From positions 1 through 64,000 of the forward strand of contig JAHLKC010000119.1 in NCBI GenBank assembly GCA_025449115.1: 64,000 nucleotides of DNA. The letters are read 5' to 3'. Positions 27,543-39,578 of this stretch are shown piece by piece. Within the stretch, counting starts at the first letter, position 1. Each line of letters starts with the position of its first letter. A model generated the notes under the pieces. It searched no databases. It saw only the letters and a list, made by a program, of their open reading frames with translations, and was not told the DNA's origin. The stretch is from Chytridium lagenaria. Its lineage: Eukaryota; Chytridiomycota; Chytridiomycetes; Chytridiales; Chytridiaceae. Both the position numbers and the translations under genes were made by a program.

Positions 27543-29796
27543 ATGGAGGAGGTTGCAAAGTTCGACGCGGGACATGAGGATCTGATACATGACCTTTCGT
27601 ATGATTATTATGGAAAGAGGTTGGCTGTATGTGACTTTCTATTTTTTGTCTCTTTTGTGTGGGGGGTTTGTGGAAGGTGCAAAGGAGGCGGAGGTTTGGT
27701 GGATGATTTGGTGAAGCGCCTTGGACGATGATGTGATATGTGGATTGATGGACGTGAGAGGGGTTTTTGGTGATGGAGGTTGGGGAGGCTGGATGTGATG
27801 GAGGGATTTTTGGATAGGAATGGGGTTACCATTGATGTTAATGGGAAGGTTAGGATGAGATGGTCGTTCGAATGGTTTTAGGTGATGGAGGTTGAGGTGC
27901 AGGTTGAGAGGGTTTTTTAGATAGGAGTGGGGTTATCATTGATGATATGGCAAGTTTATGATGAGATGGTCGTTCGAAGAGTTTTGGGTGATGGAGGTTG
28001 AGGTGCAGGTTGAGAATGTGATGGAATGTGTTTTGTATAGGAATGCCATGCATGGGAAGTTAGGATGCAATGGTCTAATTGCAGGATTTGGGGTATGCTG
28101 GGAAACGAATTCAAATGGAACAGGATCAAATGAGGTGGTCCCACCCCCAGTCATGGTCATCATGCCAAAATCTATATCATCCTTTTTAACATGAAAAGAC
28201 CATGCACTTAACCCATCGTTTTCATGCAGACATGCTCCTCTGACCAAAAGCTTAAAGTCTGGGACTGGGAAAAACAATTCCTGGACGTTAAACGATTCAT
28301 GGAGGGTATTTAGAAAAATAACCACCCCCGCCCCCGCACCAACCCTCATTATAGGGCCACGATTGCTCCATCCTAAAAGTAAGCTGGTCTCATCCTGAAT
28401 TTGGGAACGTCCTTGCGTCGTGTTCGTTAGACCGGACCGTCAAGATCTGGGAAGAGCAGGAACATGGTGAGAGAGAGGCCCTTTTTTTAAAAATTGATGA
28501 TGATAGGATTGAAGGGGAGTGGGAGACGGTGGAAACTTGTAGCGAGCGTTGCCGATCATAAAGGATCGGTGTTGGATGTGGAGTTTGCGCCGAATCATTT
28601 GGGGTTGAAGATTGTGAGTTGGGTTGTTTTTTTTTGGGGGCGGTTTTTGATCTGATGTTTTGTAGGCTACGTGTTCAGCGGATGGGTATGTTAGGATTTA
28701 TGAAGCACTTGATGTTTTGAACCTTACTGCGTGGGATCTCATGGTAACGCCGCACATACCCCCGTGTCATATTTTTCTTTCGCATTGTAATGTCCCGCGT
28801 TTTTTTTTTGTTGCTTTTTTTTTAGGCTCAATTTGAGGTGCTCCCGAATGCAAAAGAGTCAGATCATCTCTGCCTGTCTTGGTGTCCGTCTCGTTTTCAG
28901 CCAGAGATGCTGGTTGTTGGATGTGGACGAGATAATGTTGCCAAGATTTTTAAGCAGGATGATGATAAGCAGTGGAAGGCGGTTGAGACGTTGATGGGAC
29001 ATTTGGATATTGTGAGTGATGTGGCTTGGGCGCCGAATATGGGGAGGTAAGAGTCGGGGTGGTGTTTTTTATTGATAAGGGTTTTGACCTTTTTTTTTTT
29101 TTTTTGGCGGTAGGAGTTATCAGCTTGTTGCGACTTGTTCGAAGGATCGGGGGGTTAGGATTTTTAAGTTGGTGGATGAGGAGGGGGGGGTGGGGGAGGG
29201 ACGGGAGGGAGTTTTGGGGTTGATGTGGGGAGGGGGCTGGGATGGTGGGGGTGCCTGGGGCGGGGAGGAGGAGTGGGAAGTTGAAGGTTCAGAGTGTTGT
29301 GAATTTGGAGGGACATCAGGATGAGGTATGCTTTTTTTTTTTTTCGTTCTTTTTTCTTTTTTCTTTCTTTTTTTTTGGGGGGTGGTTTTTTTTGGTTCGG
29401 TTTTTTGTTTACTTTTGGTTTGGTGTGTGGTGTTTTGCGAGATGTCTTTCTGTTTTGATTTTTTATTTGCTGTTTGAAAGACGTTTTTGTGTTGTGTTTT
29501 TGTTGCCTTTTTTTTCCCTTTTTTTTTTTTTTTTCTTTTTCAAGTCGGTTCATGTTTGGAATCATTCATGTGATTTTGGTTGCCTTTTTTTTTTGCTCTT
29601 GCATGAACTTTTGTTTGACCATCCCCCTTTTTTTTGGTAGGTTTGGCGCGTCGCTTGGAACGTGACTGGAACTGTGTTGAGTTCGAGTGGGGATGATGGG
29701 AAGATTCGAATGTGGGCGCGCAAGTTTGCCGGAGACTCTAGGGCGGACGAATGGAAGCTTCGGTCTGTCATCAGCGCCGAGACGGAGAGTGATTGA
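27543..29796 (+). CDS. SEH1: Nucleoporin SEH1 (WD40 protein)
   Basis: A beta-propeller subunit of the Nup84/Nup107-160 nuclear pore complex (also of the SEA/GATOR2 complex in family members). Exon 1 reads [20 protein letters not shown]. After a 603-bp intron the text continues [72 protein letters not shown] and [20 protein letters not shown]. Later come [30 protein letters not shown] and [20 protein letters not shown], with TGA at 29794-29796. The order of propeller blades and the phrase [14 protein letters not shown] are diagnostic for SEH1 rather than SEC13. Introns are long for this window: 27627-28229 with internal minisatellite copies and 29323-29640 with T-tracts. A frame change near 28545 (GGAAACTTGTAGC) interrupts the blade 3 region. 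Confidence 0.9.
27735..28080 (+). repeat. Minisatellite (about 108-bp units) in SEH1 intron 1
   Basis: Three diverged tandem units, each starting with TTTTnGGTGATGGAGGTTG and containing ATAGGAnTGgGGTTAyCATTG and GAGATGGTCGTTCGAA. They begin at about 27765, 27874 and 27980. The last unit decays before the 3' splice site at 28229. The repeats lie wholly inside the intron. Confidence 0.7.
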
Positions 29797-30467
29797 AGAG
29801 GAGGGTTCCATCTGTGATTGCTTTTTTTTTTCGATATCATACCAACAGCTATAAAATACGGTGTTTTTGAATATACTTTATAATGAAAAACCTTGAATCA
29901 TGATGGTTATGTTATCGGGATTTTTTTTGAGGTCTTGAGACCAGGGTCCGAAAGTGCAAGGGGTTTTTTTGGAAAAGATTTGGGTTGGGAAAGGTAAACC
30001 CTTTACGAAATTTGACACGCATGGGTTTGTTTTTGGGATGAGGAGGCATGCATGGCTATGGCATGGGGGTTGAGGGATTCAGCATGGGGGTTTCATGAGC
30101 TTTGAATCTCTTGGTGATGAACAACAATATTCGTTTACGCTTTTTTCTTCAGCTCTTCTTATCGTGTTTGCTGCTTTGAACTGTTGGAACGGATTACCTT
30201 CATTCCGATATTGTGTGAAGAGTTGACGTTTGAAGTATTGTGTTTTGCTGCTTGACTGTTGAAACGGATTGCCTTTATACCCATATTGTGTAAAGAGTTG
30301 ACGTTTGAAGCATCGTGTTTTCTGCTTTAAACTGTTCGGATTGCCTTCATACCCATATTGCGTTGGGGACGTTTGGGGTTTTGATTAATTGAAGGACTGC
30401 ATCATTCTCCGCGTTTAAAATACACGCATACCCCTCTTTTCATCTCGCATACCCACTTTTTCCCATC
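29797..30467. repeat. Intergenic region with three 75-bp tandem repeats
   Basis: Between SEH1 and the b561 gene. Units start at about 30162, 30238 and 30313, each with CGTGTTTkCTGCTTTgAACTG, GGATTrCCTT, CATATTGTGTrAAGAGTTGA and CGTTTGAAG. The third copy is shortened. The array ends about 90 bp before the start codon at 30468 and may overlap the promoter. Confidence 0.75.
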
Positions 30468-32750
30468 ATGCTACCCAGATTCCTTCTCCTCCTCCTCGTC
30501 CTCCTCCCCTTCACCCACGCCGACTCGATCCGCATCACCGCCCGTCAAATCGACTCCACCCACGTCCGTTTCCATCTCAGTTCCTCCCTCCCCAACATTG
30601 GCTGGATGGCGCTTGGATTCGGTGATAAAATGGAAGGTTCGGATATTATTGTGGTGTGGAGAGCTGATAGCGGGATTCCGATTGTGTCGCATCGGAAAGG
30701 CGGGGTGGGGTATGTTGAACCGGTTTATGTGAAGGAGAGTCGACTTGTTGCGGTTGTGCCGGAGGAGGAGGGGGAGGGGGAGGGGTATCGGGTTTCGTTT
30801 GAGGTTTATACGCCGGCGCTTGCGAGGCCCTTTACGAATGAGGAGCAGCCGTTTTTGTGGGCTTATGGGTGGGTGGTGGTTTCTTTTTTCTTCCTTCTTA
30901 TTCCCCGGTGTTGGGGGGGAAAGGCCTGTGTTTTTGTTGTTTTTTCGTTTTTTTTACTTTCGATGTTAGGGAAGCTAAAACGTGGGGTTTTTTTTTATTT
31001 GTTGTGTTTAGGATTACGAAACCTGCTTCTTCGCCTGACGCGACGCTTGCACCGCATTCGCCTTATGGGAAAGGGATTTTTAGGGCGAGTTTGCAGATGA
31101 TTTCGACTGGACGAGGGCCTGCGGCTGGGGCTGCTGGGGTTGATGGAGCGGGGGTGACGCGGGATCCGTTTGCGGCGACTAGGACGGTGGATGCGGGTGC
31201 GGTTGTGACGAATGTGGAGGGGACTGTGACGGGAGCCAGTGTGGTGAAGCCGACGGTGTCGGGGGTCTTGGCGGGGGCGGGACAGGGGGAGGAGGGGGAG
31301 GGGTATAGCGTGGTGGTGAGTGGATGTTTTGCTTGCCTTTTCTTTTTTTTGTGTGTGTGTGTGTATTCATATTTTTTAATGGTTTTGGTCATCCCATCTT
31401 TTACAGATTAAAGTGCATGCAGTTTTGATGTTTATCGCGTGGGGGATCCTTGCTCCTATATCTGTGTTTCTCGCCCGGTACTATAAGGGTGGGAAGCATG
31501 ATTTCATACCCCTTCATTCAACCATTATGCTGCTTGGGACAGTCTTGTTAACCGTTGTGGCATTCATTCTTGTCATGGCGGTGTCGAAGAATGGACATTT
31601 TAATGTTGCTGAGAAGGGAGCGCATGGGGTGATTGGGCTGATGGTGTTTTTGGGGGTTTTGGTGCAGCCGATTTTGGCGGTGGTGCATCGGTCTTATAAG
31701 ACGAGGAATTATTCGTTAAAGGCGAGGGCGAGGACGCTGACGGAGAATAGTAAGTTTCTTTTTTTGGTCTACGTTTTTTTATCTTTAGTTGAGATGAAAG
31801 TTTGTTAACGACTTTACTTTATTTTATTTTATTTATTTGTAGTCCACAGGTGGTTGGGCCGCGGGATTGTTTTGCTGGCTCTGATCAATCTCGCCCTCGG
31901 ACTTGGTCTTTACAATCGCCGCGCTGAAGCTGTGCAGTCTTCCACCTGGACTTGCTTTGTTCTTTGGATCATGCTCCTGGCCGCGTTGTTTGCATTTTCT
32001 GAAGGCCGCGTTGTCGGGGCCGCCTCTCACGTTCCCCTTGTGGCTGACGCGCCATACATCAAGACAGGCAAAGAAGATTCCGTGTGGATCGACGATATGC
32101 ATAAACCTGTGAACCTTGTTGCTAGTACAGCGCACTCATGGACTAGGAGGGGAAGTGACGGTCGTGGGTCGTGGGAGGATTTGAGAGGGAATAGCATGTC
32201 GACGGAATCTACGGCTGTGAGCATAGCAACGGCGAATGCGGTTGGGAGAAAAAATTCGAGGTTTTCGGGAGGTAGCGTTGGTGGTGGTGGAGTTGTTGGA
32301 GGATGGGCTGCTGGAAATACTGGAGCTTTGCCAGAATCGGAGCGGGCGGGGTCTGTAAGACTTTCGGCGAATTCGTTTGTGACGGTTTCGGTCGTCCGCT
32401 TCTCCTGTTGGAGTCGATAGCCCGCTTGTTTCACCTGCTGAGGCCATTATGCCGTTTTTGGGGATCGACGGTGGTGATGCGAGGGTTGCGCCGACGCCGC
32501 CGATGCGGATGCCGACGCCACCGCCGGTTTATGTGCAGCCGGTGAGGCAGACGCCGCCGAGGGAGCCTACGCCGTTGCCGCCGATTCCTGCTTTGGTGGG
32601 AGAGGGACGGGGGAGGATGGGATATGGGAGGAGGAGAGGGTGAGGGATGATTGGAGTTTGAATAGGAAGCAGGAGAAGAGGAAGAAGTCTGGACGGAAGA
32701 CGAGGTCTTATGATAGAAGGAGTGATGTGTCTGTGACGAGGGCGCTTTGA
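30468..32750 (+). CDS. Secreted-domain DOMON / cytochrome b561 membrane redox protein
   Basis: A DOMON-linked cytochrome b561, a family that moves electrons across a membrane, typically from cytosolic ascorbate or another donor to an extracellular haem domain. ATG 30468 starts a clear signal peptide (MLPRFLLLLLVLLPFTHAD). The DOMON domain covers about residues 20-135 (IGWMALGFGDKMEGSDIIVV). Introns at 30869-31011, 31316-31406 and 31750-31842 were placed with matching phase. The b561 part has about five membrane helices with the four expected haem-ligand histidines: KVHAVLMF, PLHSTIML, GAHGVIGL and IHRWLGRG. A cytosolic tail follows, rich in Gly/Ser then Pro (TPPMRMPTPPPVYVQP), ending with a basic cluster (KRKKSGRKTRSYDRRS) and TGA at 32748-32750. 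Two frame changes (near 32392 and 32640) lie in the tail. Close analogues are ferric reductase-like or cellobiose-dehydrogenase-like DOMON proteins; substrate is unknown. Confidence 0.85.
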
Positions 32751-33278
32751 AATTTTGTGGGGGGTTTATGGTGATGGGCCACGTGTATGGTCGTTGATGT
32801 TTATCTTTATCTTTACATACCTGCTTTCTTTACCTTTTTTTGTTGCTTTGGTTTTATGAATTACGGTGTGATGGCGCTTTGTGTTTTTATTACCTTTATT
32901 TTATTCACCTGTTTTTACGAGACTGGTATGGAATTTTCGCATTTTTCTGTTTACAACTCGTGCCTTCTTTCTCCTTTTCTCATTTTCTTTCTTGTTTACT
33001 TATTTTGTCGGTCCTACGGGATTGTATTTCCCCTTCTTTTCTTACCATATTCTTTTTTTTTTTTTTAGGATATCCTTTACTTTTCTGTTATGTTTTTTTC
33101 TTTTTTTCCTTGTAAACTTTTTTTTTAACAGAGGTGTTTTGGTTGTGATATTTATGCGTATGATGAATAAATGTGAGGTGTGTATTCTGTCGCAACCCGC
33201 GCGTTTGCTTTTGTTGACGTGAAGAACAGAGCCCAATTTTTGAAGTGTTGTATTTTGCAGAAAAGTCAAAAGGCAACC
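32751..33278. other. T-rich intergenic region before eIF2D
   Basis: Contains many T-runs (33045-33065, 33090-33128) and no recognisable coding sequence. It should hold the b561 gene 3' UTR and the eIF2D promoter. Confidence 0.5.
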
Positions 33279-36062
33279 ATGTTCAAAAAGCCCTTTGCCG
33301 TCCGCTCGTGAGTGTTTCTGCATGACCTTTTTTTCTGTACTTTCGATCATGAATGGAATCCGATTAGGTGTTGATGCATGTGGAGAACTCGGGACGAGTT
33401 GGAAGATAATGTGGGACATTAAGGTGGTTTCTGCATGGCTCTTTTCCTCGGTACGGTCATGCCGCCATCACTTGCTTGGCTACAGCTTGACTACCAGCGA
33501 TGCATGCGATGCCCTCATCAATCTAAAACCACATACACGATCGCTCAGCCAATCCGTGCATGCATGCGTCTCACCCCGCCTATTCATATCATCTAACACC
33601 CCTCTTTTAGTCAAACCACCGTCCGCTCCTCTGACCGTCGCAAGCTCCGCACCGAAATCCTCACTGCATTCCCCGCAATCACCGAGACCGAACTCACCTC
33701 CATCTTCCCCGTCAAGGAAGGTAAAGATGGCGAACACGAGATGACTGTTGTCAAGTTCACCTCCCACAGTGGGGTGCAGGGGATTCTGTATACAATTGGT
33801 GGACAGCCGCTGTTCATGCGGATCGATGAAACCCTTATCCCAACCGTCTATGCGTTATGGGCGCTCCCGCACATGTATGCCTTCCCCACCCCTCCACCCT
33901 TTTTTATTGATGGTTTTAATTAGGGTCCCTCTTTTCACGACACATGGCGTTGTGATGAAACGGTTATTCGATGGTGCGGATTTGATGTTGCCTGGTGTTA
34001 TTGTGCCGACGGCGGGGTGGGAGGGGAGTTGGAAGGTTGGGGATTTGGTGGGGGTTGTGGTGAGAGGGTATGGGTGTCCGCTTGCTGTTGGGACGGCGTT
34101 GGTTGGGGCGGAAGAGATAAAGAGGAGTGGGTTTGTGATGAGGGGGAAAGGGGTAAAGACTTTGCATAGTTATGGGGATTTGGTGTGGAGTGCGGGGGAT
34201 AAGAGTGAGCCGCCAGAGAATGTTGGGGAAGGTGAGATGGACGTGACTTTTTTTTTCTTTTCGCTTTCTTTCGTTTTTGTGGGTTAGGCTATAGGTGATT
34301 TTGGTTTTTTATTTTGGTGTTGACTGGTTTTGTCGAGTCTTGCTCTGCGCCAAATATTTGGATTTTTGTAGTTAGAAAGCATTTTTCACGGGTTTCCTTT
34401 TAACTTTTCCAAACTTTACCATGACGCGTATATACAGTCGATGATGGCGACGAGTACGAAGATGAGCCCGACGAAGAGGACGCCATTGTCGACGCCACTG
34501 TCGACACTGCCGCATCTGCATCCCTTGCTACCCTCTCCATCTCCGACCCTCCTGCTGAACCCGACAAGCCTTCCCCAACCGAGGCACCAACAGCAACCCC
34601 TGCTGAGATGGATAAACTCCTCGAACAAGCCCTCATCACTGCCATCAAGTTAAAATTGACGGATGACCCCAAAACATATCCTATCACGTCTTCGGTGCTG
34701 TATGAAAATTTCGTGGGGCCTTGTAGAGCTTTTGGGACCTCGTTGGATGTGAAGGTATCAGGTTATAAGAAGGTGGGGATAGTTACTCTTTTTTTTTTTT
34801 TTTTTTCGGGATACATTCTCCTAGGTTTTGTCCTCACGATTTTGGTCTAGTTGAGCAAGTTTTTGAAGTCTATGGAGAAGAAAGGATACGTTAAATTGAA
34901 GGAACGGAATGGGGATACTCTACTTATGGGCGTGAACCGGAAACATCCAGAGTAAGAAAATTTCGACTTTAATTCCACGCTTAATTGCCCCTTATTTTTC
35001 ATTTTGTAGAATCGTCGCTTTTCAACCACCTCGTCGACTTGCAGGAGATGGAGGGTCAACGGCATCTTTGCCAGCCGCTGCCAGTAAAACCACGGTTACT
35101 GCGGCAACTGCTTCCCCTGCGTCAAGTGCTGGACCAACGTCTGTAGCGATTGTGGAATTGTATAGAGGAACTGGAACAATGGCGAGAGTGCTGGCAGAGG
35201 TTGCCGTTGGGTAGGTGTTGTTGTCCAGTTTTCCCATTTAAATTCGAATGCTGTTATTTAATTTTTCTATAGAAAGGACGCGTACCTGACCAAGTCGGAC
35301 GTTAAAAATGCCATGGACGAGTATGTCAAAGTCAAGGAACTAATTTCAGATGATCCGAGGTGAAAAGTTTTCCGGCCTCCTTTGCCTTTTTGTGACGCTT
35401 ATTGACTGTTTTTGTTGTGCTGTGTAGATTGATTAAGCTTGACCCTTTTCTCGCTGATGCCCTCCTCCGCAAAGACGAAAACGACGTGGACTTTCTCGCT
35501 AGAGAATCCTTACTTACTCGTGTGATTGAAAAGATGTCACCGTTCTACGAGATTACGCTTCCGGGACATGAGGCGGTGATAAAGTGATTATTTTTAAAAA
35601 AATTTTGTAGTATCTGATTGTGTTTATAGGAAGGGGTCGCCGAAACCAATTCAGATTATTGTGGAGGTTCGACAGGGAAGGAAAAATGTGACGAGAGTTG
35701 CTGGGATGGAAGTTTATGGAATTGATCCGGAGGATCTTGCGAAAGAGCTGAAAGTACGGTGTGCAAGTAGCACGACAGGTATATATATTCGACTTTTTTT
35801 GTTTAGCTCATTCTCTCTTGACTAACTTTTGGTGAAAGTCACCCCTTTACCCGGCAAATCCTCATCAACACCCCTTCACGAAGTTATGGTTCAAGGATCC
35901 AAGATTCGCGAGGTGTGTGAATGTCTTGTGGAACGGTACAAGATTCCCTTTGGTGGTGGTGGAAGAGGTGGGAAGGTTGGTGGAGGAGTTGTGAATTATG
36001 GATTGAAAGGTGGACCGCAAAGTCGGTTTGTGGAGATTTTGGATAAGACGGAGAAGAAGTGA
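33279..36062 (+). CDS. TMA64: Translation factor eIF2D (ligatin / Tma64)
   Basis: eIF2D binds the 40S subunit and can deliver or remove tRNA in the P site during non-canonical initiation and ribosome recycling. ATG 33279 gives MFKKPFAVRS; a 303-bp intron (33308-33610) is followed by SDRRKLRTEILTAFP and PTVYALWALPHM. The PUA domain follows (MKRLFDGADLMLPGVIVP, RGKGVKTLHSYGDLVWSAGD). An acidic spacer (34440-34520), a SWIB/MDM2-like region (MDKLLEQALITAIKLKL, KSMEKKGYVKLKER) and a C-terminal SUI1 domain come next. The SUI1 domain reads KGSPKPIQIIVEVRQGRKNV, GIDPEDLAKELKVRCAS and VMVQGSKIREVCECLVERY. TGA is at 36060-36062. Domain order and length fit a full-length protein. At least eight exons are present, introns about 60-130 bp except the first, several with long T-tracts before the acceptor. 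Confidence 0.92.
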
Positions 36063-36103
36063 TTTGCTGATGCCTTCAAATGTGGAAATGTTCTACACCT
36101 TGT

Positions 36104-36721
36104 TTAGTTGAGGAAGGTGTATGGTAAAAAAAGCCTATACAAAAAGAGGCGTGAAGAAAGAAGAGTAAAGAAGGGAGCTATATCCTGGACATAATCCTTC
36201 TCCAAAGTTAGTCCAAAACAAAACTCATAAAAGAACCATACCATAACGCGGAATGTAAAAAGGCCAGCGCGAGGAAAGATAATGAGTGTCGAGCATAACA
36301 AATACTGCTTAAACTCGCGGTCACCGAAAAGAATCTTGATGGTTTCTTGGTAGTCGTCAAAGGTCGAGAGCAACGTTGTAGACGTTTCCATCAAGAAAGG
36401 ATGTCATTTTTTGCTGTAGAACGTGACTGATGCGGTGATTGGGATGTAAATAAAAACGTTGACGTTATTCTTTCCGCGAAGACCGTAGATGGCAGCATCA
36501 CCCGTGCCTCCAAAGGTGGCCCCAGGGACATTGATCCGGTGGACGGGCTCACCTGGGCTTGCGTGGCGGTTCTTGCGGGCAAGGAAGTATCTAAAAATGG
36601 TTTCAAAAACTTGAAGAGCAGCATCGTTGAATGCAAAGGCGGGGCCGTGAAGGAGCTCTAGGACATGAAGGTGGTTGTGTTTTTCATCCGATGAGGATTT
36701 GGTAATAGTGACCACATTCAT
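36104..36721 (-). CDS. Unknown small protein, divergent from F-box gene
   Basis: I do not recognise the product. A minus-strand frame from ATG 36721 (MNVVTITKSSSDEKHNHLHV) runs through HGPAFAFNDAALQVFETIF and GEPVHRINVPGATFGGTGDA to a TGA at 36404-36406. The same frame then reopens with FLMETSTTLLSTFDDYQETI and FGDREFKQYLLCSTL, and ends near 36104. The second half may be a continuing exon, or merely 3' UTR with chance coding character. The start lies about 135 bp from the F-box gene on the other strand, suggesting a shared promoter. If the first part alone is real, it is about 105 residues. Confidence 0.4.
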
Positions 36722-36855
36722 TCATCCATCTCCTGTTGAAGGTATTTTTTTTAATTCACGATAAAAATGCAGTCGATTTCTCATACAGATTCGTTTATAA
36801 AATTAGTTTTAATCGCCGAAAAGGAACTTTCCATTCACCCAAACATCTGGAAGCT

Positions 36856-38235
36856 ATGACTGAAGTATCGGCTCTTGACCCTCCCGCCTGAAGTGGGCCG
36901 TAAAGTCCTTCTATTTCTGAGTCTGCAAGAAGCTGCGCGTATCCCAAATCTTTCGAAAAAGCTCAGGCAGCGATGGTCCTTTTTCGCTGACATACCATCT
37001 GCTATATCCTTCATGACGCAGTGGTTGCCAATCCACAGCTCTGCTACGAAAGAAAACGAGATGGTCGGAATTTTGATAGGCGATAAGGATGAGGATAATG
37101 AAGATGAGGATGAAGATAAATTTGAAAGCAATGAAGATGTTGTATCTGAGATGAGCGAGGAAGATGGTGAGAATAACTTGTTCAGTGCGAATATCGAGGA
37201 GGACGAGGAGGAGAATGAAACTTCCGACGAGGATAGTGAAGACGGGGACAACTGGGAGGGTGAAGAAGAGGATGATAATGAAAGTAGTGATGATGAAATG
37301 GCAGACCTCAGAGGTGCCGACGTCATCTTCCTCGCCGCCCTTATCAGAATGAAAGGCTGGAGAATATTCGTCGACAAGCTTCGACTTCAATGCAATAACG
37401 TCACTTCTGACTGGAGACATATACACCCTTTTGGTGATAGTTGTCGACTCCATGACGGCGTGCTTCACAGCGCGATCAAGAAGGTTCGCGAGCTCGACGC
37501 CTTGACACCAGATGTGCCCAACGATCGCGATGTGCATGAGTTTCTCTGCATATCTAACGCCCTGCACCCCACTCTTCTGCATGCCAATTCGGAGACTCTC
37601 GAATGGTTGCAGCGCAGAACAGTGTTTGGATCGAGAACGACACCGTTTCTAGACATATTGGCCCAAATCGCTGTCTTACTGGACAACCTTGAGGATCTCA
37701 TGGCTATCTTCGATTTAGATCAGGAGGGGACGCAGAACCTCCATTACGCTATCGATTATTATTTTTGTGAGATGGCGTATCAGAGCAACAGTCTCAAGTC
37801 TCTTGAGGACCTTTCTAAAAGAAGGGATCCTCAGGCGCCACCTCTTCGCCTTGAAAAGTTCACACCGCACATAGAGGCGATTGATTTCGCTCTCGCGCAT
37901 CCTTCTCTTGAAATTGATGCGTGCCAGTTCTTTACATTTGCATTCAAGGCGAGATGTCGATTTGAAATACTTCAAAGTGCTATGACAAGGATCGGCATGA
38001 AGAAGAGCAAGTCGTAGGAATTCTATTAAAAGAGAGAGTTGACGGGCAATACCTTCTTCTGGATCCTCGTACGCCGGACGGCTGGCGTAACGAATTTGTT
38101 GATTTATTGGTAGCCGAAAAGTTATCGTTCACGTTCGAGCATAATTCTAATTTGAGGAGGAATTCACCGCGTGTCGTGAGCGCGCACCAGGTAGATTGTT
38201 CACACCAAGTGCGGGATCGTCGCAAGGATGGTTAA
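36856..38235 (+). CDS. F-box-like protein with long acidic tract
   Basis: The N-terminus contains an F-box-type motif, LPPEVGRKVLLFLSLQEAAR followed by IPNLSKKLRQRW, typical of SCF ubiquitin-ligase receptors. The acceptable ATG (36856, MTEVSALDPP) is one frame away from this motif, so a one-base change near 36880 is likely. Residues of about 75-145 are dominated by Asp/Glu (37080-37310). The remaining domain (LRGADVIFLAALIRMKGWRI, HEFLCISNALHPTLLHANSE, FLDILAQIAVLLDNLEDLM, LHYAIDYYFCEMAY) is helical and may be the substrate-binding or a SirB1-like region, but I cannot name it with confidence. A frame change near 37985 extends the protein past the stop at 38018 through VVGILLKERVDGQYLLLDPR to TAA 38233-38235. 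Substrate is unknown. Confidence 0.55.
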
Positions 38236-39578
38236 GGAAGGACTCTATGATGAAAGCCCGACTTCCAAAAGAATTGCTGGAAGCCATCCAGTATGAAATT
38301 CGGAGCATGGAGGCTGCAGCTTTATCTCACTCTTACGCTCTGCTTGGTTGATCTTTTTTTTTTCCTCCTCTCTTTTCCAAAATGCTTGGTTGGCTGTGTT
38401 TACATCTATGCCTACCTTCACATCCTTGATTATAAGCAAATTATTCCAAACGTTTATTCTTTTGACGCGTAGTATATTCGCGCGCGTAAGTTTAAGTTTG
38501 ACCTTTTCTGGATGATTGCACTTTAACAAGCGTTAAAGGTTCCAGTGATTATTGGCTCCTTTCACTTTTAGATAGTGTGAAAATATAGACATGGAACAAT
38601 TGCATACTTTTTACAAGGTGAAACACAACACTCGGGGCAACCCTCTGTAGATAAATAAAAACTAATATTTATTCTTTTCTCCATTAACGATCAGGCAAAA
38701 GTTCAAATTGTCATTTCCATCAACGATAAGACAAAGCAAAATTGTCAAAGGATTTGCATGACACTTGTTATTTTAGAAACCAAAACACGCCTTGAGTATC
38801 CCTCGCTCCCCAGCAAGACCTTCACTCCATCGCATCGTTAAATCCATTGTCGCTCACAACCACAATTCTCGGCACCTCCGGCACCAGAAGAATAAAACTC
38901 TGCGCAAAGCGATCGAAAACACTTTTGCGTCGAAGCTCTTTTCATTGACAACCTTCAAATATCTAATAACTGCTTGAGCTTCGTTCAACCAACACCATCC
39001 AAATCTCACAACTCTTACAATACATCTTTAAATAACTGTCAGGTCTCAACTTAAATTAGCAGAAGGTATAGTTCCCCTACGTATTCGGACCATAACGGTC
39101 CTCTACATAGACTTCATCCTTTCTGAGAAGAGTAGAGCGTCAAACAACGTCAAAGCAGATCACCTGCATACCCCTTAGAAAAGGAAACTAGACATCCTCT
39201 TTCCCCAAAGAGCCCTTGAAGCGATCCTCGTCTTTCAAGGGCCTCTGCTTAAGCTATAAGTTTCAGTTTGACAGGTAACGTATATTGTAATAACGTCTCG
39301 TCTAATTTTCCTGCTTGCGTCTTCACATAAGATCGGATAGACCATCGAAGGCCGACTCTTTGAAAACACACCCACCTTTTGCGTTCCTCGGCTGTTTGCA
39401 GCGTTTCTGGTGAAATCTTCATTAAACCACCTTTTGCGGAATCTGTGCTGGAAACCTGGAGTTTCCACTTCTTTCGACTATCAAGGTCTTTCAAACAATA
39501 CGCTGCGCCAATTTTACATGTCCTGCCAGGTACATTTTAACCAGAACTCCCATCTAACTTAAAATAAGTAAAAGCGAA
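38236..39578. other. Intergenic region, no clear gene
   Basis: A minus-strand open frame of about 80 codons (39249-39494; SRKKWKLQVSSTDSAKGG) has some coding character but no recognisable family. Otherwise only AT-rich sequence with short T-runs is seen. Confidence 0.35.

Noticed and set aside
36911..37582. Minus-strand 220-codon open frame opposite the F-box gene
   Set aside because: It is rich in Ile/Phe/Leu because it is antisense to the Glu/Asp tract; no coding features of its own.
39249..39494. Minus-strand 80-codon frame as a gene
   Set aside because: Some protein-like composition, but no recognisable motif, start context or splice support; left as unannotated intergenic sequence.
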